DNA from: Butyrivibrio proteoclasticus P6B7
GTDB taxonomy: Bacteria; Bacillota; Clostridia; Lachnospirales; Lachnospiraceae
Direction: 5' to 3'
Length of the DNA stretch: 64,000 bases
Assembly (NCBI RefSeq): GCF_000622085.1
Contig: NZ_JHWL01000014.1
Span: 37,939 to 101,938 of the forward strand
Both the position numbers and the translations under genes were made by a program. Every line of letters starts with the position of its first letter. Within the stretch, counting starts at the first letter, position 1. A model generated the notes under the pieces. The model made no database searches and had not been told where the DNA came from. It worked only from the letters and a program-made list of their open reading frames with translations. Shown here in pieces: positions 18,283 through 26,221 of this stretch.

Positions 18283-20274
18283 TTAATTATCAAAAGGTGT
18301 TATACCATAAATCTCTGCATCATTGCAATTTATGACATGACAATCTTGACCATAAACATACTCAACCCAGTCCATGGTGTCCAAATAACAAACTGGGTAA
18401 TTTGTATCTATTCCTTGTGGTTTCTGCATATTAGCCAGGTAACCTGCATATTCCTCAAAATCCTCTCTGGTATTGGGAATCATGGTGGTTTCGATAAGCA
18501 AATACTGTCCTGAACCATCTTTAGTCTCTATAGCAACCTGAGCATGTCCGGGAGGAAGAATTATCATGGTACTAAACCCTGCATTCACAAATAAGCTTGC
18601 GATAACCAGGGACGTTTCAATACACAAACCACTCTTATTATTAAGAACATCTTCCGGAAGAAGAATATTCTGATTGCCACCATCGATTGAGAAGCCACTA
18701 TTATTGTAACGAACTCCACTTTCAGAAAGAGCTATCATTGAAGCCGCAGCACAATAATAGGCATCCAGATATTCATTAAATACTACATTCTCATCAGATA
18801 TAATTTCAGTCATCTGACCATCGGTAATCTCTGATAGGACCTTTTCCGATTTCTGTTTAAAAGACTCTATACTTGGCGAATTAGGAGTAAGGAAACAAAG
18901 AATATTATCCTTACTAATATAGCCAAATTCATCATCCTGCCAGTTAAAATCGTTCTTACTGGCTATATGTACAGGGAAGGTCTGGGCATCGATCAATGTA
19001 CCATCAGCCTCTGAGATTGTGACATTCATCTGAGCTTCTCTTGCTGTTGTCAGTGAATAGCCCTCTTCAAGAGGCTCTGGCTTAATAGCAAAAACGCCAA
19101 GTGTTCCATCAATATGAACCGTCTCTTTATAATCCTTGGTAAGTCCTGGGATGCTACACTCTATACATATATCTTTTTCCCCTGAAATATTACCAAGTTC
19201 AAGGCAAAGAAAATATCTGTATGAGTTATAAAGCGATGGATAAATTGTTGAGATAGGCTCATATTTATACTTAACAGTATTGATGTTGGTGCTTGTAAAT
19301 TCGTATGCAGCTATCTCGTATACATCAGTCATTTTGTAGACATCGCCTAGTTCATAAAAAATATCAAAGGCATCATCACGTTGCTCATCATAAAAATAGA
19401 CAATATCAGTGATTATATCCATATAGTACTGCTGATATTTATCGCATTCCTGAAAGATATGGGTACCACAGGATATACCCGCAACCATATCCAAAATGCT
19501 CACTTCGTTATAGGCCTCTCTCATATGAGCAACGTCAGCGTTGTAATCGTTAAGGAAATCCCCATATAATTCATACTGAAATTCAAAGAAAAGCGGTACC
19601 GTATCAATCTTGTCATAAGCCTCAGTCATGGAAGCTGCAGCTTGCTCATAAATACTGATATATTTATCATATTCATCAGCACCGTCACCTTCATACTGAG
19701 TCATATCCAGGGTTGTTCCAAGCTCCATATAGTAGTCAATATATGCGTGGGATTCACTGTAGTTACGATAAGCACTGGTCAGAAGGATATACATTTCATC
19801 AGCAGCATCATGAACATTATCAGTAAGGCCCTCGATTTTTTTGAATTTATCATAAAAGGCGTAAACATCCTTTGCAGACTGCTGAATATTTGTATTTACG
19901 CCGCCAATTGTATTCTCATTAACATAATCAATGGTCTCATTAATGAGATCCTTAAGCTCTGCCATAGCCACATTAACAGTGGATACATCAAGAGTCGCCT
20001 CATCGCCGGCAATCTGGAAATTAAACCTTTTAGCTACAAATCCCCAGCCCTTGTAACCACCAAAACCTACGGCTATTGCTAGAAACAAAAGAAGCACAGT
20101 CTTTAAAACCCTGTGTTTCTTCTTGGTTTTAACGACTGTGTTTACAGTTGTTGTAGATATTAAGTTGTCTTTAGCTATTGGCTTTGATTTATCTTCATTA
20201 GTTACCTCTGCCCCACAATGAGGGCAGGAGGTAGCTATATCATTGATTTCATTGCCACACTTTGGACAAAACAT
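18283..20274 (-). CDS. zinc-ribbon membrane protein with transglutaminase-like domain (array copy 3)
   Basis: The start is taken at ATG 20272-20274 (MFCPKCGNEI) after GGAA, giving 663 residues. The plan is that of its neighbours: zinc ribbon (CPKCGNEINDIATSCPHCG), a basic KKKHRVLKT segment, one transmembrane helix, an external helical domain, and a C-terminal domain with SGLCIETSLVIASLF, PPGHAQVAIET and LLIETTMIP. The putative catalytic Cys and His are kept. It lacks the Gln/Asn/Tyr-rich insert found in copies 1 and 2. The gap to the next copy downstream is 21 bp. Confidence 0.75.
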   Translation of the reverse strand: MFCPKCGNEINDIATSCPHCGAEVTNEDKSKPIAKDNLISTTTVNTVVKTKKKHRVLKTVLLLFLAIAVGFGGYKGWGFVAKRFNFQIAGDEATLDVSTVNVAMAELKDLINETIDYVNENTIGGVNTNIQQSAKDVYAFYDKFKKIEGLTDNVHDAADEMYILLTSAYRNYSESHAYIDYYMELGTTLDMTQYEGDGADEYDKYISIYEQAAASMTEAYDKIDTVPLFFEFQYELYGDFLNDYNADVAHMREAYNEVSILDMVAGISCGTHIFQECDKYQQYYMDIITDIVYFYDEQRDDAFDIFYELGDVYKMTDVYEIAAYEFTSTNINTVKYKYEPISTIYPSLYNSYRYFLCLELGNISGEKDICIECSIPGLTKDYKETVHIDGTLGVFAIKPEPLEEGYSLTTAREAQMNVTISEADGTLIDAQTFPVHIASKNDFNWQDDEFGYISKDNILCFLTPNSPSIESFKQKSEKVLSEITDGQMTEIISDENVVFNEYLDAYYCAAASMIALSESGVRYNNSGFSIDGGNQNILLPEDVLNNKSGLCIETSLVIASLFVNAGFSTMIILPPGHAQVAIETKDGSGQYLLIETTMIPNTREDFEEYAGYLANMQKPQGIDTNYPVCYLDTMDWVEYVYGQDCHVINCNDAEIYGITPFDN

Positions 20275-20289
20275 AAGCAAATTCCTTAA

Positions 20290-22398
20290 TTAGTAATCGA
20301 ATGGAGTAAGACCTAAGCTCTCTGCGTCGTCGCAAGAGATAATTGTAGGCTGACCATCTAAAATATACTGGTACCACTCCTCAGTAGTATATAACGCATT
20401 TGGAAAATTATAATTTTGTTCTGGAAGCTGTCCTTCAAGAAGGGCATTTGCATAATAAACGTATACATCAGGATCGTTAGGAAGGTAAGTTGTCTCAATC
20501 AAAATGTACTGACCAGAACCGTAATAAGTCTCTACTGCCACCTGAGCATGTCCTGTAGGAAGAAGGATAAATGTGTTATATCCAGCACCTTTAAGCATAC
20601 TTGCGATTACCAAAGTTGTCTCAATACAAAGTCCGGTCTTATTTGTAAGAACTTCATCAGGAAGAAGAATATGCTGACTCTGAGATTCCAAAGAGAATCC
20701 ATCGTTATTATATCTTACTCCATAATCAGAAAGAGCTATCATAGCTGCAGAGGCAACCAAATATGTGTCAGTATAGTCATTATATACTTTTGCATGATCA
20801 GCAGAAATATCAGTCATAGCTCCATTTGTTAATTCTGAAAGAGCCTGCTGAGCCTTATCCCTAAAATCAACAATAAGATCTGAATCAGGAGTGAGGTAGC
20901 AAAGGATATTATCCTGATTGATGTAACCAAATTCATCAGAGTTCCAGTTAAAGTCATTCTGACTTGTGATATGTACTAGGAAGGTCTGTGTATCAATAAT
21001 TGTTCCATCAGTCTCAGAAATAGTAACATTCATCTGAGCATCTCTTGCAGATGTAAGTGTTGCACTATCTACATCAGCTGGTGGCTTAATAGCATATAAG
21101 CTCATGCTGTTAGTTACATGAATAGTCTCTTCATACTTCTCTGTAAGGCCGCTGATCTGGCACTCAACCACAACGTCCTTCTCTCCTGATACGCAGCCAA
21201 GCTCCAATCTAAGGAACTGTCTGTAGCAGTTATAAAGAGATGGACAGATCTGACTAATAGCGTCATAGTCGTAGCTAAGAGTATTAGAATTAGTAGTCTT
21301 AAACTCATAAGCAGCAATATCTTCTGCTTCTGTAAGCTTAAATACTTCCTTGAATTCATTATAGATAGAAAGAGCTAAATCCCTCTGAGCAGCGTTAAAG
21401 CTTGTGGCAGAATCTGCTACTGAATCCATCTGATCAATATCAGTAGTAAACTCACTACATATATGTCTGAAATAAGTAAGCGCAGCCATAAATGACACAA
21501 AATCATTATTGTTATTGCCATCCTGAAGTCTGGTTAAGCAGTCTTCAAAAAGAGCTATATTCTGACCAAAATGCTCATGCTCTGAAGCAAATAAAGGTGG
21601 AACATCTTCTATTTCATCATAGGTTTCCTGAATATCTGAAATAATATCATTACTATCATCTATGAAGGAATTGAAATCATTACCAACTTCCATGCTAGCT
21701 ACACTTGAAAAGTCATCTGCAAATTCTTTAAATGTTGCCTTGTAAACGTAGTTATCTCTTGAATTCTTATAGGCATTATATAAAGTAACAAAGAATTCAT
21801 CGGCTGCAAGCTGAACATTCTCAGGAAGTCCCTCAATTTCATTGAAGTCTTCAAGATATCCTTCCATAGACTCAAGGGCTTCTTCTCTATCAGTTTTCTT
21901 ACCGTTAATAGCATTTTCATTAACAAAAGCAACTGTATCCTTCATGAGTTCTTTAAGAGAAGCAACAGATTCTGTAACTGCTGAAGAATCTAATGTAGCC
22001 ACGTCAGAGCCAGTTGGCTCAGCATTCATTCTCTTTGAAAGGAATCCCCATCCCTTAAATCCTCCAAAACCTACAGCTGCTACAAGAATAAGAATGAGAA
22101 TAGTCTTTAAAACTGTATGCTTCTTCTTAGGCTGAACCTGTGTATTGCCGTAATATGGATCCTGGTAGCCATACTGATCATACTGCTGATTGTAGCTATC
22201 CTGATAGCCATACTGATCATAGCCATTCTGGTTACCATACTGATCGTACTGCTGATTATAACCATTCTGATTGCTATACTGATCATAGCCGTATTGACCA
22301 TTATTCATATTATTTGTTGCTCCAGCAACATATGCCCCACAGTAAGGACAATTCATTGAATTATCATCTATAACACTTCCACAATTTGGACAAATCAT
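20290..22398 (-). CDS. zinc-ribbon membrane protein with Q/N/Y-rich linker and transglutaminase-like domain (array copy 2)
   Basis: ATG 22396-22398 follows GGAGG at 8 bp and gives about 702 residues; a longer upstream frame would run into the preceding gene. The order is zinc ribbon (CPNCGSVIDDNSMNCPYCG), a linker of ~70 residues of QYDQYGNQNG-like repeats, KKKHTVLKT, a transmembrane helix and an external region. The C-terminal domain carries TGLCIETTLVIASML, PTGHAQVAVET and LIETTYLP, so the Cys/His pair is retained. The repeat linker sits on the predicted cytoplasmic side and may mediate assembly. Confidence 0.75.
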   Translation of the reverse strand: MICPNCGSVIDDNSMNCPYCGAYVAGATNNMNNGQYGYDQYSNQNGYNQQYDQYGNQNGYDQYGYQDSYNQQYDQYGYQDPYYGNTQVQPKKKHTVLKTILILILVAAVGFGGFKGWGFLSKRMNAEPTGSDVATLDSSAVTESVASLKELMKDTVAFVNENAINGKKTDREEALESMEGYLEDFNEIEGLPENVQLAADEFFVTLYNAYKNSRDNYVYKATFKEFADDFSSVASMEVGNDFNSFIDDSNDIISDIQETYDEIEDVPPLFASEHEHFGQNIALFEDCLTRLQDGNNNNDFVSFMAALTYFRHICSEFTTDIDQMDSVADSATSFNAAQRDLALSIYNEFKEVFKLTEAEDIAAYEFKTTNSNTLSYDYDAISQICPSLYNCYRQFLRLELGCVSGEKDVVVECQISGLTEKYEETIHVTNSMSLYAIKPPADVDSATLTSARDAQMNVTISETDGTIIDTQTFLVHITSQNDFNWNSDEFGYINQDNILCYLTPDSDLIVDFRDKAQQALSELTNGAMTDISADHAKVYNDYTDTYLVASAAMIALSDYGVRYNNDGFSLESQSQHILLPDEVLTNKTGLCIETTLVIASMLKGAGYNTFILLPTGHAQVAVETYYGSGQYILIETTYLPNDPDVYVYYANALLEGQLPEQNYNFPNALYTTEEWYQYILDGQPTIISCDDAESLGLTPFDY
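22150..22320 (-). repeat. in-frame tandem repeats coding the Q/N/Y-rich linker of array copy 2
   Basis: Short degenerate repeats of TGATCATA/CTGATTGTA type lie inside the gene. They encode units rich in Gln, Asn, Tyr, Asp and Gly. Copies 3 and 4 of the array lack the insert and copy 1 has a longer one, so its length varies between paralogues. It is not a CRISPR array: there is no constant repeat or unique spacer. Confidence 0.7.
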
Positions 22399-22415
22399 CT
22401 GTAACGCCTCCAAAA

Positions 22416-24710
22416 TCAATGAGCAAATGGTGCAAGTCCAAGAACTGAACCATCGCTGCAATTTACAATATTAAGAGATTCACAATCCATATAATAATTC
22501 CAAAGCTCATCATTCAAAATATGAATAGGATACTCAGTATCCATAAGGATAGTCTGCTGCATAATAGCCTTACCACTATCATCATACATAGATCTGTCCG
22601 CATTGATCTTGGCAGGATCAATAAGAAGATACATGCAGTCCTGATCCCAGGTCTCAAGAAGAACGTAAACATGCTCCTCTGACATAACAAGATAAGTATT
22701 CATATATGAACTCTGAAGCGCACTGGCAATAACCATAGCCACGTCCATAGCACTTCCACTTCCTGAAGATATAGTCTCCTCAGGGAACTGAATTGTCTGT
22801 GATGTTTCATTTACATCATAGTATTCATCAGTAACAGTAATGCCATTCTGCTGAAGAGCAAGCATTACAGAAGCTGCATAGTAATATGTATCAATGTAAG
22901 TTGCTCCCATCATTGGTCCCTGATATCCAGCAAAAGCAGTCATCTGTCCCTCTGTCATATCAGAAAGAATATCAATAGCATTTCTCTTAAGATTACTGAT
23001 AGACTCTGATGATGGAGTAAGGTAGCAAAGTGTATTTACACAGTTACAGAAACCGTAGTCCTCTTCATAGAACTCAAGGCTGTTCTGATCCGCAATATGT
23101 ACAGAGAATGTCTGCGTATCAAGAACTGTTCCATCCTTAGTAGTGATTGTGACATTCATATCAGTATCTGTAGCAGTGATATCATTCATAATTGAAGTAT
23201 CAGCTGCAGGCTTGATAGGGATGAACAAAATATCATTAGTAACATGGAAGGTCTGCTTATAAGTCTCTGTAAGTCCATCAATATTGCACTCTACAACAAT
23301 ATCCTGCTCTCCTAAGAAGCACTGAGCCTTAAAGAGAAGGAAATAATCATATGAATTGTAGAGAGAAGGATAAATATTCTCTACTGCCTCATAGTTAAAT
23401 ACAATCTTATCTGTAGAATTCTGGAATTCATAAGTAACAATTTCTGAATAGTCCTTATCAAGGACCTCAACTATCTCATCAAAAAGAGCTCCAATTTTCT
23501 CAGACTGAGCCTCTAACTGATCAGCAGAATAATAAATGTAATTGGCAAACTCAGCAATTTCATCAGAAACCTTCTGGAAGAAATAAGCACCAACACTAAG
23601 ACCTGAAGAAATTCTAACAAGGTCATCATAAGTTACACCAACACCAATCTGGTACATATAATCATCCATGATCTGAAGCTTGGATGAAATATTAGAAACT
23701 ACATATGTATATCCTGGAGGGCAATCAAGCTGATCCAACTGCTGCTTTAATGATGATATAAGCTCTGTATTGCTGTTATAGTACTGACAAGCCTCATCAT
23801 ATGTAGAAATGATCTTAAGCTCTGTCATCTGCTCTGCAATTTCTTCAAAATCATCATAGAACTGTGCATTTGCGTAATATACATCGTATGCATTAACTAT
23901 TGCCTTGATGCAAGTATCAGTAGCAGTCTGAACGTTAGTAGGAAGATTCTTCATCTTAGCGAACTGATCATAGTATGTGTGCATCTGCTCGCAGGCTTCA
24001 TCACCATCTGTGTCCTCGCCTCCGATACAGTAATCACCAATGTATTCATCCATTTCAGTCATAAGGGCTTTAAGGTCTTCGATAGCCTGAAGCTGCTCGG
24101 AAGATGCTGTTACAGCAACGTCAACAGCGCCATCTGTGCCCATTTTATTTGACAGATACTTCCAGCCCTTAAATCCACCAAAACCAACAGCTACAACAAG
24201 GATAAGGATAAGCACTGTCTTTAATACAGTATGCTTTTTCTTAGGCTGCTGAACATTGTTGTAATATGGATCCTGGTAGCCATACTGATCATAACCGCCC
24301 TGATACTGGTCATTATAATGGCCATAGCTGTTCTGATCGTATCCGTTCTGATACTGATTCATATTCTGATCGAATCCGTTTTGGTACTGGTCTCCAAACT
24401 GACCACCAAAGCCATTCTGATCCTGGAACTGATTCTGGAACTGGTTCTGGAATTGATCCTGGTACTGACCATTGTACTGACCAGAATAAGGATCATTGTT
24501 ATTAGAATACTGACCTGAGAACTGATCATTATTGAATTGGTTATTGAACTGATTATTGTACTGATTATCAAACTGATTATTGTACTGATTATTGCCATTC
24601 ATCTGGCCACCAAGTAATACGGTCTCCCCGTTATAACCAAATGAATAACCACAATATGGACATGATGAACTATGATCATCAATCTGATTGCCACAATTTG
24701 GACAAAGCAT
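22416..24710 (-). CDS. zinc-ribbon membrane protein with Q/N-rich linker and degenerate transglutaminase-like domain (array copy 1)
   Basis: This 764-residue protein is the first and longest of the array, with GGAGG ahead of ATG 24708-24710. It has a zinc ribbon (CPNCGNQIDDHSSSCPYCG), a linker of ~120 residues rich in Gln/Asn (QYNNQFNNQF-type repeats), the shared KKKHTVLKTVLILILV helix and an external region. The C-terminal domain aligns with its neighbours, but the SGLCIE block reads SGSAMD here, so the presumed catalytic Cys is Ala. The His (SEEHVYVLLET) remains. I infer a non-catalytic member, perhaps a binding or regulatory partner of the other three. Confidence 0.75.
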   Translation of the reverse strand: MLCPNCGNQIDDHSSSCPYCGYSFGYNGETVLLGGQMNGNNQYNNQFDNQYNNQFNNQFNNDQFSGQYSNNNDPYSGQYNGQYQDQFQNQFQNQFQDQNGFGGQFGDQYQNGFDQNMNQYQNGYDQNSYGHYNDQYQGGYDQYGYQDPYYNNVQQPKKKHTVLKTVLILILVVAVGFGGFKGWKYLSNKMGTDGAVDVAVTASSEQLQAIEDLKALMTEMDEYIGDYCIGGEDTDGDEACEQMHTYYDQFAKMKNLPTNVQTATDTCIKAIVNAYDVYYANAQFYDDFEEIAEQMTELKIISTYDEACQYYNSNTELISSLKQQLDQLDCPPGYTYVVSNISSKLQIMDDYMYQIGVGVTYDDLVRISSGLSVGAYFFQKVSDEIAEFANYIYYSADQLEAQSEKIGALFDEIVEVLDKDYSEIVTYEFQNSTDKIVFNYEAVENIYPSLYNSYDYFLLFKAQCFLGEQDIVVECNIDGLTETYKQTFHVTNDILFIPIKPAADTSIMNDITATDTDMNVTITTKDGTVLDTQTFSVHIADQNSLEFYEEDYGFCNCVNTLCYLTPSSESISNLKRNAIDILSDMTEGQMTAFAGYQGPMMGATYIDTYYYAASVMLALQQNGITVTDEYYDVNETSQTIQFPEETISSGSGSAMDVAMVIASALQSSYMNTYLVMSEEHVYVLLETWDQDCMYLLIDPAKINADRSMYDDSGKAIMQQTILMDTEYPIHILNDELWNYYMDCESLNIVNCSDGSVLGLAPFAH
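24256..24600 (-). repeat. in-frame tandem repeats coding the Q/N-rich linker of array copy 1
   Basis: Many short units of ACTGATTATTG and GGAACTGATTCT type encode Gln-Phe-Asn-Asn and Gln-Asn-Gly-Tyr-like peptides. It is longer than the related block in the next gene, which suggests expansion by slippage. Reading-frame integrity is preserved throughout. Confidence 0.7.
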
Positions 24711-24898
24711 TTAAAATATTCCTCCCATACGCCCTAGTATATTAACGCTAAAAAGCGAAAATTTCCAATTGAGTATACCTTTTTATTGAAGAAAATACAA
24801 GCAACAAAATAGTTTTTCCGCTTCTATACTTAAATACAAATGGCCCCCATAAAATGTTGCATGCCATCTGATATTTTTAATATTTTTTATTACAAAAA

Positions 24899-24925
24899 AA
24901 TAGGAAGCCTAAGCTTCCTATTTGT
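24899..24925 (-). terminator. terminator after the small lipoprotein gene
   Basis: AATAGGAAGC pairs with GCTTCCTATT around a CTAA loop. On the minus strand the stem is followed by a long T run (the A run at 24894-24900 on plus). It separates the lipoprotein gene from the zinc-ribbon array. Confidence 0.88.
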
Positions 24926-24941
24926 AAATCGCCACTTTAAA

Positions 24942-25205
24942 TCAATCAATTTTCTCGTAAGTATAAGATGTAATACCAAGGCCCTGCTCATCAGCAGCCT
25001 TCTTAGCTTCCTCAAGACAATCCTTACAGATATCTGCTGAAGTGCTCTCACTGTAGCCTAACAGACTAGCTGTAGCTGTAAATCTGTATAATACAGCTGT
25101 CTTTCCGCAAGCTTCACATGTCCCCTTTTTAGCACCACATCCAGCAGTTGTCATCATAAGAACCACTGCAAAAGCGATTGCTACAACTCTTTTTGATTTC
25201 CTCAT
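24942..25205 (-). CDS. small zinc-ribbon lipoprotein
   Basis: This 87-residue protein has a classic lipoprotein signal (MRKSKRVVAI..., hydrophobic core, lipobox TAGC with Cys ~23). The mature part has two CxxC pairs, CEACG and CKDC, spaced about 30 residues apart, consistent with a small zinc ribbon on the outer face of the membrane. The family is not recognised. It stands alone between ssrA and a strong terminator, and its start follows GGAG. Confidence 0.75.
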   Translation of the reverse strand: MRKSKRVVAIAFAVVLMMTTAGCGAKKGTCEACGKTAVLYRFTATASLLGYSESTSADICKDCLEEAKKAADEQGLGITSYTYEKID

Positions 25206-25298
25206 TTTCCATACATCTCCTTGTTTTTAATGCAAATGGTAAAAAGAAAATCCCCCTTTAATCACATCGAATCATAGTCCGATGCTCTTTCGCCAAAA

Positions 25299-25651
25299 TG
25301 GATTAGGCGGGAGTCGAACCCGCGTCCAAAAATTCATCCCCTGTACTTCTACTATCGTAGTCAATTATTCTGGAATTCTGCATTCCTGTTCCCTCATATC
25401 CCCGATAATTGACAATCAAGGATAATCGGTAGCTTCATGATACGACCATGACCGCAAAGCTTAAGCCATGTCGTTTCCTACAAAGTTTGACGCCAGTTAC
25501 TAAATGTGTAGGTGCACTTAGGCTGACGGGCTGCGCTTAGGCAGCGAGTGCTAAATTATCTTCAGCGTTTAATTTTAATTTGAGGTTTAACGCACCGTCC
25601 TGCGGATAGCTTCTCCAGCTTCAAAATCCCTGTCGAAACCTTTACTAACCC
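25299..25651 (-). ncRNA. ssrA: tmRNA (SsrA)
   Basis: On the minus strand the 3' end carries a tRNA-like T arm (GCGGG, loop TTCGACT, CCCGC) and an acceptor strand CTAATCC. This pairs with GGGTTAG at the 5' end, with one G-U pair. The sequence GTTTCGACAGGG follows, as in other tmRNAs. An internal reading frame starting at GCG encodes the tag ALNLKLKLNAEDNLALAA and a TAA stop. The CCA end is not encoded. tmRNA rescues stalled ribosomes together with SmpB, whose gene is 82 bp away on the same strand. Confidence 0.96.
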
Positions 25652-25733
25652 TTATTAAGTTGCCTTACCATTATATCGGCATCAGCAACTATTTACAATA
25701 TACTATTAGTTAAAACATCAAAAAAGTCAGTGA

Positions 25734-26201
25734 TTACTTGAACTTGAGCTTAAATTCCTTCTCAGCCTCTCTCTGCTGGTCCTTCTTAGCCATATCAGCT
25801 CTCTTATCATAGAGCTTCTTACCCTTTGCAAGACCAACTTCAACCTTAACCTTGCCATTCTTGAAGTAAACCTCTAAAGGAACCAGAGTGTAGCCCTGAA
25901 CCATCTTCTGCTGTTCAAGCTTTCTTATCTCAGCCTTGTGAAGAAGGAGCTTTTTAACTCTAAGGGGATCCTTATTAAAGATGTTACCCTTCTCATATGG
26001 GCTTACATTCATGCCCATAATAAAGGCTTCTCCCTTATCAATACTTATCCAGGCCTCTTTAATACTGCATTTGCCCTGCCTTATGGATTTAACCTCAGTA
26101 CCAAAGAGCTCAATGCCAGCCTCATATTTTTCTTCAATGAAATAATCATGATAAGCTTTTTTGTTATTAGCAATTAGTTTTCTAGCTGTATCTTCTGCCA
26201 T
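25734..26201 (-). CDS. smpB: SsrA-binding protein SmpB
   Basis: This 155-residue protein has the family's [21 protein letters not shown]-terminal block, [16 protein letters not shown], and a lysine-rich tail ([17 protein letters not shown]) that enters the decoding centre. It binds tmRNA, encoded just downstream. It follows rnr by 20 bp, so rnr, smpB and ssrA form a ribosome-rescue/RNA-decay cluster. Confidence 0.97.
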   Translation of the reverse strand: MAEDTARKLIANNKKAYHDYFIEEKYEAGIELFGTEVKSIRQGKCSIKEAWISIDKGEAFIMGMNVSPYEKGNIFNKDPLRVKKLLLHKAEIRKLEQQKMVQGYTLVPLEVYFKNGKVKVEVGLAKGKKLYDKRADMAKKDQQREAEKEFKLKFK

Positions 26202-26221
26202 CTTATTTCTTTCCTAATCTG

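Noticed and set aside
22117..22373. Overlapping plus-strand frames rich in Ile/Leu or Asp/His opposite array copy 2
   Set aside because: They are the antisense of the Q/N/Y-repeat linker; regular repeats produce open frames on both strands. No ribosome site.
24256..24600. Repeats resembling a CRISPR array
   Set aside because: Units are short, degenerate, in frame with the coding gene and without spacers of constant length; no cas genes nearby.
25206..25298. Strong terminator for ssrA
   Set aside because: Only a weak CATCG/CGATG stem followed by an interrupted T-run is visible; not convincing enough to list as a feature.
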